Under the pieces are notes generated by a model. That model was not told where the DNA came from. It did not search any database and was given only the letters and a program-made list of their open reading frames with translations. Positions 20,731-31,856 of a DNA stretch of 64,000 nt are shown here, piece after piece. The stretch's first letter is position 1; each line of letters begins with the position of its first letter. Origin of the DNA: Diplonema papillatum (lineage: Eukaryota; Euglenozoa; Diplonemea; Diplonemida; Diplonemidae); NCBI GenBank assembly GCA_030068145.1, contig JAPJBO010000714.1:55687-119686 (forward strand), given 5' to 3'. The position numbers were made by a program, and so were the translations under genes.

Positions 20731-21712
20731 ATGGCACACCTGTCTGATGTGACCCATCAGCGGCTGGACCAACGGAGAGTGTGGGGTGAGGATGTGCTCA
20801 CGACGCAGCACCAAGGCGTGAGAAACGTCAGCGGATTCGACGGGTACATCCGCTGCGTGGAAGTGGTGCAGACACCGGGCGCGTACGACGGAAGCGCAGC
20901 CGTGTGGACTGGAGATCAAGACGGCGAGATCTCAGTTAGGCGGGCAAACGGCCGCATCCTGTTTTCGATCGAGCGGAAAAAAGACGTCTTCGTCACGTCG
21001 ATGCTGAGCATAGGCGGGTTCATGTGGTGCGGGCTGTCCGACGGGTATCTCCGCATTTTCGACGAGGAGACCTACGCCCTAGCCTTCGAGGTCAAGCAGC
21101 ACTCCGGGGCGATCACGTGCATGACGTATCTGAACGGTTGCGTGTATACCGGATCCCTCGATTGGCAGGTGCTGCAGTGGGATGCGAGCGAGTTCCGGTA
21201 CATGGTGCAGTTGTCGGGGCACCAGAATGCGGTGCTTTGCCTTGCGTCAGAAGGCAACACGTTGTTTTCAGGAGGCGACGACTATTACATCCGCTGTTGG
21301 AACCTGGACACGCTGCAGGAACGAGGGCACCCGTGGCCCATCATCGGGCACAGAGGCGGCGTGAAAGCGCTGCAAGTGCACGAAGTGTTCCTCTACTCAG
21401 CGTCCATCGACGGCACGATGAAAGTGTGGAACACACAGACGGGCCACCTCGTCAAGTTTCTCGACCACAGGGACGGTCCGATCACTTCGCTGATGAAGGA
21501 CCCCTGCTCGGACCGCATCTGGGCTGGCGGTGTTGACGGCGTCATCGCTATTTGGGACACGACCACCCTGCAGCTCGTGACGAGGATGCTCGACCACGCG
21601 GGCACGTACGTGAACTCCCTGCACGTCCTCATCCGCCTCAGCGAGATGAAAGCCTGGTCCGTCGCGCAAAATGGGTCCGTGAAAGTCTGGAACTCCGAGT
21701 CGGATCCTCAAG
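20731..21712 (+). CDS. Gene C exon 1: WD40 beta-propeller
   Basis: First exon of a gene I assemble as 20731-21712, 22898-23188, 23438-23517, 25918-25991, 27024-27280, 28207-28292, 28721-28813, 29889-30026, 30987-31739 and 32835-33704, giving about 1207 residues. All junctions are phase-compatible. The ATG at 20731 follows AAAGCGAAG. The 327 residues form about seven WD40 repeats with clear motifs: GSLDWQVLQWDA, SGGDDYYIRCWNLDT, SASIDGTMKVWNTQTG, AGGVDGVIAIWDTTT and VAQNGSVKVWNSES. The exon ends at CAAG|GTATCA, phase 1, and the next exon continues with a coiled coil. A WD40 head on a long helical tail with a PDZ domain suggests a cytoskeletal or flagellar scaffold; that role is inference. Confidence 0.85.
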
Positions 21713-21727
21713 GTATCACATTCCGCT

Positions 21728-21800
21728 GCAGGGCAGAGGGGGGGGCTAATTACAGCTTTCTTGGAATACAACTTCCGCCGCTAAATACAACTACCGTTTT
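21728..21800 (+). mobile_element. Decayed end of the CAGGGGGGGGCTAA transposon family
   Basis: GCAGAGGGGGGGGCTAATTACAG..CTTGGAATACAA resembles the left end of the element at 8063. An internal-type piece (GTTGAATACTACTGTCTTGGAATA) is at 22418. It lies in gene C intron 1, which also holds a duplicated GTTAGAATGCAGAA..CTGCATTAGCCAC block (21906 and 21988). Confidence 0.5.
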
Positions 21801-22897
21801 TTGCGACAACCAATTTCTGCTTCCCTGGAGACAGTATTTGTTACACGTTGGCAGCGGTTTACCACATGCAGGGTAAATCACTGCGAAAGAGGGTGAAAGC
21901 TGAGGTTAGAATGCAGAATATCTGTAGCAATAGCCTGCATTAGCCACTGGATGACTACCTCTTCGCGGTAGTTGAGGTTAGTTTGATGTTAGAATGCAGA
22001 ACATCTGTAGCAATGACCTGCATTAGCCACCAGGGCGAAAGAGAATGCGGAAGTATCGAGCGTTTTTCTGGGGTGCGAAGGTCTGGTGTTCTAGAGTCTG
22101 TGAGGCTGCGAGGCGGGTGGTGCAGGGTATCTTTGAAGCAAAACAAGGGTGTCACCAACTTCGTTCTGAGCGCACGCCCTGAAAGGAACATCAAGGAGGT
22201 CTCGTTCGGACCTTCACTCTTTGGTACGACAGGGCAACGCGAAATCGAGGGAAGCGAGGTTGGGAACAAGGAAGAGGGAGGCATTGCTTGTGTCATTTTC
22301 CAATTCCGAATCCTTGTGTTTCCGAATCGTCCGCTTTCGACCGTGCGGCCGAGGCAAGTCGACTTCAAACACTCATGGCGTGTCGCACAAACAAGGGGTT
22401 TGCCCCATGGTTCCGTTGAATACTACTGTCTTGGAATAGTACTGTTCCACTGGAGCACTGCATTCTTCCCGTTTCAGTCAAGCCTCTAAGATTGATTATG
22501 CCTTTCGTGACTTGGGCGAGAGACTCGGGGTGAAAACGCGCTCAAAGTATAAAGACCGGAAAAACAAAGCGTATTGGATGAACGCTGCATAGACCGGAAC
22601 AACAAAGCTTATCGCCAACCAAAACCTAGCCGACCCTCCCCTCCGCACGTCCTCCTCAACCCAACGGAAGTAAAAACGCATATTACAGACCGCTACGAGC
22701 TGCATGGCAACCCCTGCTCAAGATGCATGTGCGTGGAGGGCCCAAGACTAAATTCAAAGCGAATTTCTTCTTGGTGTCGGTCGCAACACTTACAAACATG
22801 GCTAGCCGTAGTTAAAGTGTATACGCATACCTATCAATGGTCAACCGGAGACCCTAAAACACCGAACTCTAACCCACAATAAACGCCAAAAACACAG

Positions 22898-23188
22898 GGA
22901 ATCCCCAGCACCAAGTTGCGGTCCTGCGGCAGCAGCAGGAGCTGCAGTTCACGGTCGAGAACATGCGCGCGACCGTCATCCACAACTACGAGGAGCTCGA
23001 GCGCAACAAGGACCAGCTCCGCCTGCTCGAAGACATCGACGCCGCGCGGCGGGCAAACCTCGCCGTCGCCCTGGGCAGGAAGTCCCACGACGCGCTCAGC
23101 CGCGCTTACTACCACCACGTCATGCGCTGGATCGCCAAACGGCGCGACGAGCGGAAGAGGCGTGAAATCGCGCAAACGCTGTTGAAGA
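22898..23188 (+). CDS. Gene C exon 2: coiled coil and first helical motif
   Basis: A 3' splice site AAAACACAG precedes 22898. Two bases complete the codon left open by exon 1. The first 60 residues are a coiled coil (LRQQQELQFTVENMRATV, then ERNKDQLRLLEDI). They are followed by a motif ALSRAYYHHVMRWIAKRRDE, the first of seven helical repeats in this gene. The exon ends AAGA|GTATGCGCG, phase 1. Confidence 0.75.
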
Positions 23189-23261
23189 GTATGCGCGCTT
23201 CGCTTTTCTTTTCGGAGTTATAGTTCGCTTTTTTGTATAAGCACCCCTGCTTACACAAAAA

Positions 23262-23360
23262 CTTAGACGATCTGGCGGGTTATGCCCCGGCAACGTACTG
23301 TGCAGTCAAAAATGACGTAGGCAGGGTGTTTTGGTAGCTGATCAGAATTCCTCGTACGTG
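23262..23360 (+). repeat. Intron repeat family R3, copy
   Basis: GATCTGGCGGGTTATGCCCC..GACGTAGGCAGGGTGTTTTGG..GATCAGAATTCCT lies in gene C intron 2. A short I5 start (TTTTTTGTATAAGCACC) is just upstream at 23231. Confidence 0.8.
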
Positions 23361-23437
23361 AATGAAAGTCGAAAAAAGCGAGAACCGAGCTACACCGGAC
23401 GTGCAACAATTGTTTTACCCAATCACCACAACAACAG

Positions 23438-23517
23438 ACACTGAGCGAGGGTTGCTTTACACCTACTACTCGAAGTTTTACGCGTTTCATTGCGAAACGA
23501 AGGAGGCTCGCCGAAAG
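23438..23517 (+). CDS. Gene C exon 3: one helical motif
   Basis: An 80-base exon between CAACAACAG and GTTTGTGC. It encodes essentially one repeat unit, TERGLLYTYYSKFYAFHCET plus a basic tail. The phase goes in at 1 and out at 0. Confidence 0.7.
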
Positions 23518-23598
23518 GTTTGTGCACCGAATTTCAATATCGTCGCTTTCTTGTCCATCTATAATGTAGTCTGTTCATGATAACCAACTACATATAAA

Positions 23599-23758
23599 AG
23601 GTGTCACGGGATAAGCCGGCAGCCGCCTACCGGCTTTATAACGGAGAAACGCTAGAAAAGTGCATGCTGATCCGTGTGGTCCGTGTACTTAAAGTTCCCA
23701 GTGCTAAACGGCTTTATCACGTGGGCGGCCCTGAGATTACCCCCTCCAGGTGACACCA
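23599..23758. mobile_element. MITE-like element M1, copy 1
   Basis: Bounded by AGGTGTCAC and GGTGACACC inverted ends, with an internal GATAAGCCGGCAGCCG word. Copies are at 29595-29729 and, diverged, at 32241-32376. All three lie in introns of gene C. The upstream 45 bp (CTATAATGTAGTCT.TTCATGATA) are shared by copies 1 and 2, so the family may extend further. Confidence 0.65.
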
Positions 23759-24362
23759 CTTTATCTTTAGCCATACTTCAACTATTTTTGGCCCTGGCCC
23801 ACTGACGACGTAATCGTCCAGAACCCATACTAGTTACATTCTCCAGGATAGCTGTTGCTCTGAAGGTGAATGTTACCGGACCACAAGAGATAGTTAACCT
23901 CTACTTACGGACGGGGACATGTGAAGTCCGTCCCGAGCTGGAGCTCGAACAATGCGCCTCCTGAGTAACGACGTGTATAAATGTGTTGCGAATCCTTCCG
24001 TGGGAACCCCAATTGTCTCATTTGGTAGTCATGAAACTTTTGAGTTGACCCAGAGGTTCCCCAGCTAACAAGCCATGCCGCTGATATGTAGAAAGCGAAG
24101 TCCTGTGCAACGTTTTGGCGACAAGGGGAAGGAGCAACAACCTTTGCAAGAACGTGTCGTTTTTTGACTCGATGTCATATCGTGGTTGCCCGCTGGGTAA
24201 CAGCACGTGGTTCCGACCGATACGGGGCTGAAGAAAATGGTCAACCTGGCACAACAACCAGGAGGGTTGGCTGCTTAGCAAGCCAACCCTGCTGGTGCAT
24301 TTCCCTGGCCTGCAGTACCATTCTGGTTCAAGCTGCTGGAGAATTGCGGAAAATGGGAAAAT

Positions 24363-24831
24363 GTTAACAATAAGTGTGAATTACAAGTTGTTAACATTCC
24401 ATATTATTTCCACTGACTGTCAACATGTACACTTATTGTCAGCATTTTTCGTTGTTAACAATAAGTGTGAATTCCAAGTTGTTAACATTCCATATTATTT
24501 CCACTGACTGTCAACATGTACACTTATTGTCAGCATTTTTCGTTGTTAACAATAAGTGTGAATTCCAAGTTGTTAACATTCCATATTATTTCCACTGACT
24601 GTCAACATGTACACTTATTGTCAGCATTTTTCGTTGTTAACAATAAGTGTGAATTCCAAGTTGTTAACATTCCATATTATTTCCACTGACTGTCAACATG
24701 TACACTTATTGTCAGCATTTTTCGTTGTTAACAATAAGTGTGAATTCCAAGTTGTTAACATTCCATATTATTTCCACTGACTGTCAACATGTACACTTAT
24801 TGTCAGCATTTTTCGTTGTTAACAATAAGTG
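24363..24831. repeat. 91-bp tandem array with internal inverted repeats
   Basis: Units start GTTAACAATAAGTGTGAATT at 24363, 24454, 24545, 24636, 24727 and, partial, at 24818. The copies are virtually identical. Each unit contains ACAATAAGTGT and ACACTTATTGT, so each can fold into a hairpin. It lies inside gene C intron 3. Confidence 0.95.
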
Positions 24832-24834
24832 TAG

Positions 24835-25915
24835 AGGGGGTTTAACAACGAGGGACTCTCCCCTCGAGGTTTCGTACCCTATCTGCGGAGTCTTACACCT
24901 CCCTTTTCTCTTTTCTAGCTTACAGTTCGAAGAAGACTTGCATGAGACAGTGTCCTCCTAAACATTAGACTAAGATTTTCCCCCTCCGTCCGTAAGGGGT
25001 TACACGACCCCCAACCAAAAGTGCTAGTACAGAAACCACTCCGACCTTAGAGCAACGAGTCCTACCCTGCGGTGTTGAACACGCCAATGCAAGCGCATTC
25101 TTGCATTCCTCCCAGTAGGGCGACAAGAGCGGGGCTGGCCCACCCGGTTTCCCGACGCAAATAATAAATGGGAATCCACCCTCTACGTTTCAGCATAGAT
25201 CAAAGCAACATCATCAAGGCAGTCCTTACAAAGACCAGCCACAGTCAACGCCGCGTGGGTGCAGGCTTTTGATATTAATCATCATGTTTCAAACCCCCGA
25301 TTGCGCGTAACCTGGGTGTCGATGGTACAAAGGTGCAGGTGCCCGCATCCATCCGGCAATCAGCTCGCATCGGGGAGGTGACGCTACCCACCCTCTACGA
25401 GCATCGTCCCCCCTCCCCGTTGGGCTAGCCAAAGAGAGTAAGCGAGTGAAAGAGTACGTGCCGTAGCGGGTAGAGAAGAGAACGAGTATAAAAGAGTGGA
25501 GGTAGCACGGGACTACCAGACCAGCGGAGGCCACGGCAAAAATATTTCTTACCTTTTCCTTATCCCTCAAAACCAGCACCAATAACAACGACTCCATGCT
25601 ATTTGACCCCAGCGCCAACGCTCAAGCAGAGACTCTAAACAACTCCCCTCCCGAAAAACTGTACTGTTCGGGCGGTTTTATTTTGCAGACTCATGTTCTT
25701 TATGCGGCATGGTATCGGGATTTGTATCTTTCGTGGCACAAGTAGTGCAGTCTAGTGGTCTAGCTTGGTTTGCCGTTTTATCTTTCTTGTTAGCAAGCAC
25801 ACGAGTGCGAGGTTTGAGGGCAGCAACGCGGCCGGTCCGAAATAAGCGCGAGGTAAGAAGTTCTAAACACCAGTGCGTTCAACCTCAGAACTCTTACCCG
25901 CAACATGCCCCCCGC
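24835..25915. other. Intron 3 of gene C, remainder
   Basis: No coding exon recognised. The GAAGACTTGCATGAGACAGTGTCC stretch (24918) resembles 42750-42790. A block at 25430-25510 (GGCTAGCCAAAGAGAGTAA..GAGAAGAGAACGAGT) recurs at 28379-28470, so these are dispersed repeats. Confidence 0.5.
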
Positions 25916-25917
25916 AG

Positions 25918-25991
25918 ATTTGTGTCGCGGAAGTGCTATCAGTTGTCTCGGTGAACGGACTTCAGAAGCTCTACTGGAAGAAACTGCAAGA
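25918..25991 (+). CDS. Gene C exon 4: one helical motif
   Basis: A 74-base exon after CCCCCCGCAG and before GTATGCTGC. It encodes VSVNGLQKLYWKKLQE, ending at phase 2; the split codon is completed as Glu by exon 5. The open frame beyond the donor belongs to the intron. Confidence 0.65.
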
Positions 25992-26149
25992 GTATGCTGC
26001 TTCTGTGCTTGTTATCATAGGCAGAGGGCACCCGCGTGCGGCCATGCTTTCCTTTCCAACTTGCAATACTATTTGGTGCTGGAGCGTTGACTGACGTGTT
26101 CGATTGCAGTCGGTGTCCACTATTAGTCTGAAGGGTTGATGATTGGTTG

Positions 26150-26450
26150 TTGCTTGCCGCAGTTTGCTGTTCTATTGGTAGATGCTCGCAGTACGAAGTG
26201 GTCTCCGCGGCGACGTACAGAACTTTCCCGACAAGAACTGAGCCACGAGCTGGGCTTGGCATCTGCAAGCTTATTACCACGCGGGGGTCGCCGGCGTGGT
26301 TGATTGTTGCTGTTTGCTGTTTTATTGGTAGATGCTCGCAGTACGAAGTGGTCTCTGTGGCGACGTACAGAACTTTCTCGACAAGAACTGAGCCACGAGC
26401 TGGGCTTGACGTCTACAAGCTTCTTACCACGCGGGGGTCGCCCGCGTTGT
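26150..26450. repeat. 150-bp tandem duplication in gene C intron
   Basis: The block TTTGCTGTTCTATTGGTAGA through ACCACGCGGGGGTCGCC occurs twice (26163 and 26313) with about 10 differences. Confidence 0.85.
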
Positions 26451-27023
26451 TGATTGTTGCGGATCATTCCACGAGTATCCGGACTGACGGAGATGACCAG
26501 GAAAGAGCGGCTGCCCTGAGAGCCAAGTCCGCGTCTTCAAAACTGCGAAACCGAAGCGATCCATCCCCTACCCTGCCAGGGTGCTGACTGTTGGTTGTCG
26601 ACCTCGATTGCAGTGGTTCGTTTTGAAGGGTTGACGATTGGGTTGGGATGTTCATTGTTGGTTGCTGTTTGCTGTTGCTGATTAGTTGGCGGTGCTGAAA
26701 ATTAGGGCCTGTGCGTGTTCGAAACTGCTGTGTGCACACAGACTAGGGCATTTTGGTTTTGACCAGCCAATTTGTTGTACCAACCCAATGTGCTTCTGTA
26801 TCCCCTTTGTTCGGCAAACCCAGACACTTCAGCCCGATTCCGCAAATGTGCTCGCGTTTCCTGAACTTTAGCAACTGCTTGTTGAACGCAAGCCCAGACT
26901 TTGGCCACCTGGACGGAAAGCAAAACAAGCCCAACTCTCCTAAACCTGCTTTCGACCAGGTGCTCATAGTGCGGGCTTGCGGGTTTGCGTTAACTGCAGC
27001 GACCCACCCACCGAACACCGCAG

Positions 27024-27280
27024 GTACGCCCGCTCGTGGGCCGTGCTGCAGAAACGAGAGCAGCTGGCTGCTGCCCTGGGCAGCAACACCAGAACCGGCC
27101 TCGCGTGCGTCTTTTACCAGACGTGGTACCGGTGGTTCTTGCGGAAGCGCGAGCTCGACCGCCGGAGCCGCGTCGCAGAGGCGCACCTGAGGTGTACCCA
27201 CCGGGGGCTCATCACGCTGTACTGGAACAAAATCGAAGACTTCGTCAAGCGCGAGCGGCAGGCGGCGAACCGCGCGCAAG
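27024..27280 (+). CDS. Gene C exon 5: two helical motifs
   Basis: Follows CACCGCAG with 1 base completing the previous codon, and ends CGCAAG|GTGTGC at phase 1. It encodes two consecutive units about 37 residues apart, TRTGLACVFYQTWYRWFLRK and THRGLITLYWNKIEDFVKRE, with Arg-rich spacers. This is the clearest place to read the repeat period. Confidence 0.75.
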
Positions 27281-27307
27281 GTGTGCAATTCAGCGCTTCT
27301 TAGTACC

Positions 27308-27650
27308 AACAATCTGGCGGGGTTGCCCTTCAATGTGTTGTGCAGGCTAAAAAAGACGTAGGCAGCGTGTTTTTGGTGGTTGATCAGAATTCCTTACCTG
27401 AATATACAGAACAATCTGGCGGGGTTGCCCTTCAATGTGTTGTGCAGGCTAAAAAAGACGTAGGCAGCGTGTTTTTGGTGGTTGATCCGAATTCCTGACC
27501 TGAATATCCACAGGGTAAATACAAGTGGGACTAGCAATCTGGCGGGTTTGCCCTTCCATGTATTGTGCAGGCTAAAAAAGACGTAGGCAGCGTGTTTTGG
27601 CGGTTGATCAGAATTCCTTACCTGAATACACACAGGGTAAGTACAAGTGG
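27308..27650 (+). repeat. Intron repeat family R3, three tandem units
   Basis: Three copies of about 105 bp (starting CAATCTGGCGGG at 27309, 27412 and 27535), directly downstream of the exon 5 donor. It is followed by an R2 copy at 27765-27845. Confidence 0.85.
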
Positions 27651-28206
27651 GAAAACGATCAACCGGCACGCATAAACCAAACGAAAAGCGCCTGTCTTTT
27701 TTCCGGCGCCGCGACGACAATCACCGTACTTGGAATACATTCTGAATATAAGCCCCCATCCCTGTGGCTTAAAGGACCGAAACACGGCGCAGACGGGACC
27801 AGTGCGGTGTTGAGCACATACCCATTCCAAGCACGTTCTTGCAATCCCCCCATCCCTGTGGAGAAATGAACCCCCAGAGGGCCCCAGCCCTTTCTAGGGT
27901 ATTCCCTGTTTTCAGACTCGTAGCCTCTCTTTCCCGCAGTGAATACACAAGACTGAAGTATTCATCCAGTTCGCTGAGAACTAAAGCAGGGCGAAGGACA
28001 AGCTGAAAGACCCTAGCAAAAGCCTGTCGTGCAAGCGCAAGACGACTGCGATATTCGTTTAGAAATAGAAGGTTGCACAAACTTCGCTTTACCAAGGTGG
28101 AACGTAGTGCAGCCCGTCTTCTCTTCATCAGCAAGGTCTTCTCGCTTCACGCACGCACGAGTGATCGCGATAGCGGGTCCATCAATCCTCACATCCACTC
28201 ACGCAG

Positions 28207-28292
28207 TTTCCGACAGCTTCATGGCGCGCACAGACAAGGGTGTTCTTTCCGCCTACTACACGAAACTGACGAAATTCTTGAAGTTCCGTCAG
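28207..28292 (+). CDS. Gene C exon 6: one helical motif
   Basis: Follows CTCACGCAG with two bases completing the open codon, and ends CGTCAG|GTCTG at phase 0. It encodes TDKGVLSAYYTKLTKFLKFR. Confidence 0.7.
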
Positions 28293-28720
28293 GTCTGTTT
28301 GCTTTCAGCAGAACAATCCTATTCCCCCCTTTTTCATTGCGAACGTGTTCGTGGTGTCGGTCGCAGGAGTCTTTTTTTGGCTAGCCAAAGAGAGTAAAAT
28401 AGTGAAAGAGTACGTACAGTAGTGAGTAGAGAAGAGAACGAGTGTAACAGAATGGAAGTAGCACGAACTACCTTTTTTGTTGCCTCGAGCGACCTTCTTG
28501 TTCCGTTGGGGATGTGTGGGCCTAGCCCAGCACAGCTGGACGCGATCGTCGCACGAATATATCCGTGCTGGGCGCAAACTATAGAGCCAGTGCCAAAGTG
28601 CACCTTCCCGATATTATGAGGAAGGCGCTGGACCGCCTATGACCTGCAGCTCCCGTGGGTTAAGGCGAAAGCAACACAAATTCACATACACACACACAGA
28701 GTGTACACCACCGGAATAAG

Positions 28721-28813
28721 CACGCAGTGTTCTTGGCACGAGCGACAACGAACGGCCTCCTCACTATCTACTTCAGGAGGCTCCTCCAGTGGAGTATTAT
28801 TCGAAGAGAGCAG
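28721..28813 (+). CDS. Gene C exon 7: one helical motif
   Basis: Encodes TTNGLLTIYFRRLLQWSIIR and ends GAGCAG|GTATTC at phase 0. Two acceptors are possible. AATAAG before 28721 keeps phase 0 with exon 6. CACGCAG before 28728 looks stronger but would need an extra unseen exon. The motif itself is clear; the exact start is not. Confidence 0.6.
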
Positions 28814-28968
28814 GTATTCCATGAACTTATCTGTCTGTTTCCGGCTTTCCTCATCGCGTCATCCGAGAAATACACACACGGCGGAGTGTTTGTGCAGTCG
28901 TTTGTGCGATCGGGGTCACTCCCGCATTGAGGGAGTCCCACTCCGCATTTATCTCATCTCATTTTTTG

Positions 28969-29052
28969 TGTTAGCATTGTTGGTACTACGAATTAGTAGT
29001 TGGCAGCGTACTACATGAAACTTACCGAGTTCCGCTAGTGCGCACAAACAAA
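28969..29052 (-). repeat. Inverse copy of the repeat at 1537
   Basis: Reverse complement of 1537-1630. It is followed by CACTCCCGCA-type short repeats leading into the 96-bp array. Confidence 0.6.
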
Positions 29053-29090
29053 ACACGGGAGTGGCACTCCCGCACTTTTTCACTCCCGCA

Positions 29091-29380
29091 TTCACTCCCC
29101 AAACCGGTGGGGAGTCCGCCGTGCAGATTGACTAAGTCTTGATGATGTCCCAGAAAGGCTGCTCCCCCAGACCCTGGTCCCTCGCATTCACTCCCCAAAC
29201 CGGTGGGGAGTCTGCCGTGCAGATTGACTAAGTCTTGATGATGTCCCAGAAAGGCTGCTCCCCCAGACCCTGGTCCCTCGTATTCACTCCCCAAACCGGT
29301 GGGGAGTCCGCCGTGCAGATTGACTAAGTCTTGATGATGTCCCAGAAAGGCTGCTCCCCCAGACCCTGGTCCCTCGCCGG
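29091..29380. repeat. 96-bp tandem array, three units
   Basis: Units begin TTCACTCCCCAAACCGGTGG at 29091, 29187 and 29283, and differ by one or two bases. The length 96 is divisible by 3, so a minus-strand frame stays open with a 32-residue repeat. It lies in a gene C intron and I do not treat it as coding. Confidence 0.9.
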
Positions 29381-29594
29381 CCGATGCGTAAAGAGACTGC
29401 AGTCGCCGGCGCTGCAGTAGAGATCTCCCCGGCCAGTGGCGCTCAAAGTGTAAATTACACGCTCTTTGCAACTCAAGGTTGCTCTAAAAACCAGTCCTTC
29501 AGACCGTTGTCAAAAAAAGGATATGCTGCAGTACGAGTGCCAACGCTACTCTTTCTATAATGTAGTCTATTCATGATAGCCAACTACATACAAC

Positions 29595-29729
29595 AGGTGT
29601 CACGGGATAAGCCGGCAGCCGCTGCTTAGCGGCAAGTGCATGCTGTTCCGTGTGGTCCGTGTACTTAAAAGTTCCCATAACGGCTTTATCACGTGGGCGG
29701 CCCTGAGATTACCCCCTCAGGTGACACCA
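29595..29729. mobile_element. MITE-like element M1, copy 2
   Basis: AGGTGTCACGGGATAAGCCG to CTCAGGTGACACC, 135 bp. It is closely related to 23599-23758 and lacks some internal bases of that copy. Confidence 0.65.
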
Positions 29730-29888
29730 CTTTATACTTCAACGCTTTTTGAACCTCAAAGTTGCCCTAAACCCCCAGTCCTTCAGACGGTTGTCATAAG
29801 ATACCATCGCTCTTTGAAACTCAACCTTTGGAAGTTGTTCTAACAGCAGTCCTTCAAATAGTTGTCAGAAACAAACACCTTCACGCAG

Positions 29889-30026
29889 AGTCTGGAGCGC
29901 GAGCTCGGTCGCATCCAACGAAGCAATGACGAGCTCCGGCAGATCTTGAGCTCCAAGGACATGACCGACGAAGAGATCCTCGCAGCAATGGACGCAGCAG
30001 ATGAAGAGATCGCTCGCCTGAACGAG
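29889..30026 (+). CDS. Gene C exon 8: coiled coil
   Basis: Encodes SLERELGRIQRSNDELRQIL and then an acidic TDEEILAAMDAADEEIARLNE, a coiled coil that continues at phase 0 into exon 9. The acceptor CACGCAG at 29888 keeps phase with exon 7. An alternative at 29868 (GTTGTCAG) would not. Confidence 0.7.
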
Positions 30027-30049
30027 GTTTGCGCCTGCGCTTTGTTCTT

Positions 30050-30341
30050 TTCTTGTTGTATAGGCACCTGCTTTGTAGGAAATGCTTGAAAAGACTGCCA
30101 GTTGCGATAGATCAAAGGAGGTAAATGTGCTGTAGCCCACATGAAGCACAGGTAAAGCTGGGTTTAGTGGCGGGCGTAAGCGTTCAACAAAACAAAAAAT
30201 GCCGAAGCAGCTCGACAGGTCGGGTGTGGTGAGCTGGGTGAAGAGGGGGGTCGGGACTGATGTCCCGTCCCTTTTTTCGTTCACCGCCAACAACCGCCGA
30301 CCTCCTTCGAAATGAGCACAAGGCAGTCCTTCGAGTATTTT
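30050..30341 (+). mobile_element. I5 repeat, copy in gene C intron 8
   Basis: Starts about 23 bases after the exon 8 donor (GTTTGCGCC), in the gene's orientation. It carries an insertion of about 60 bp relative to the other copies. The rest of the intron (30342-30986) contains exon-like open frames but no acceptor/donor pair I can phase. Confidence 0.8.
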
Positions 30342-30986
30342 TGTGTCACGGAAATTTGGCTAGACAAAGTGAAAGGGCACGTACGAACATGTCCATCACA
30401 ACCCACCACCCAGCCTATAAGAGACTCGAAATTACCGGACTTTTGCACCTCAAAACAACTCCGGAAGCAAGCGCGCTTGTCGTGACCTCAATACGTAGGC
30501 ACTATAAGAAGAATCAGCAATTGCAGCTGTGCACGCGCGATGCAGGTGCAAAGGAGAAGCTGGAGCACCAGTTGCACGTGGAGCGACCTTGCAGAGGTCG
30601 TTCGGGGTGCAGAAAGCGTGGGGAATCGATGTCAAACTCAAAGAATTTTGTGACTCCAGAAATGGGACCTGAGGCTGGTCGTGGTACTCCTGTCAGCAGC
30701 TTCAACTTTCAGGTCAGATTGCCAGCGAAACTTCCGGCGAATGGTCTGCATTCGTCCCTTAAGTGACCACCTCTTCGCGAGTCGACCCAGGGAAAGATCC
30801 TCGCCGCCAATCAGAAATAAAAGCTTCCCCCGGCATTTGCTGGCGCACGCTAATCCAGGTGGTTCCCGCACTCAAAAAAAAAAGACTCCAGGGCTGGCAG
30901 TCAAGATGCGCGGAATGCGCAATGCATATAATCATCGGGCGCGGAAGAAGTACTGAGCAGCGACGACTCTTCCCTTCCAAACACAG

Positions 30987-31739
30987 GATACGCAAAACGA
31001 ACTCGGCAAGCTTGCTGCTGTGAACGCGCAGCTCGCGGACGCGAAGAGGCGGTCGAACAAGGCGCGTCTCGGGTTGAAGAGTACGAAGGAGCGGGAGATG
31101 CACGACGAGGTGATGATGATGCTGAAGGCGAAGGCGATCCACTGCTTGTACGACTTCGAGCGCGTGACGCTGTCGCGAGAGGAAGGGAAGATGAAGGAGC
31201 ACCAGCTCTACGAAAGCGGCCTGCGCGCCGTTAAGCGCGTCATCGAGAAAGAGAACGCGAAGCTCCACATCAGCAGGGCGGACACTTTCCCCCCGGACGG
31301 CGTGTGGCGCGCCCAGGAGTCGCCAGACACGGGGATGACCATCCTCCCGAGGAAGGCCTTGCGGACAGCAGCGCAGGGCATCCGGGACATGATCCTCGCG
31401 TACGACATGATGACCTTCGAGAAAAAAAACAAGCTCTCCCACAACGCGGAGGTGATCGCCAACGGCATCACGCTCCTCGACATCGTGATGAGCCTGCACA
31501 AAGTCAGGCGCAAGGGCGACGAAGACCTCGAGCGCTCCCCGCAAGGCTCAGGCCGGCGAGGCTCCAGCCGTTCCAAGCGCAAGTCACCCGTCAGCTCGGG
31601 CCCGTCTTCAAAATCGCGGTCTCGGTCCAAGTCGAAGCGCCCATCGAAGAAAAAGTCGAGCTCCAAGTCCGCCAAACAAGTCGTCCGCCGGTCGACGTCG
31701 TCGGTTCGGTCCAAAAAGCGGTCGTCGAGCAAGAAAAAG
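30987..31739 (+). CDS. Gene C exon 9: helical region and SR/K-rich linker
   Basis: An AAACACAG acceptor continues the coiled coil at phase 0 (DTQNELGKLAAVNAQLADAK). A mainly helical domain of about 150 residues follows (around KAKAIHCLYDFERVTLSREE and QGIRDMILAYDMMTFEKKNK), of no family I know. The last 70 residues are Ser/Arg/Lys-rich. The exon ends AAGAAAAAG|GTTCGC at phase 0. Confidence 0.75.
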
Positions 31740-31856
31740 GTTCGCTTTGCGCTTTGTTTCGTGTCCAACTTTTTGCGGCAGTCTCCTTTTTAGCCGCGTG
31801 CAAGGCGCGGGGAAACTGAACCGCCCGAGTAGGACCTTCTGATCACGATCCTTTGC

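Noticed and set aside
24837-25320. Large-subunit rRNA fragment
   Set aside because: Some words look rRNA-like, but I could not match any conserved LSU core segment on either strand.
29022-29471. Minus-strand protein with 32-residue repeats
   Set aside because: The frame is open only because the 96-bp tandem unit is a multiple of three. It lies in a gene C intron with no splice-compatible exon.
30260-30766. Exon in gene C intron 8
   Set aside because: The frame has a partly protein-like stretch (YKKNQQLQLC), but I found no acceptor and donor pair preserving phase, and exons 8 and 9 already join within one coiled coil.
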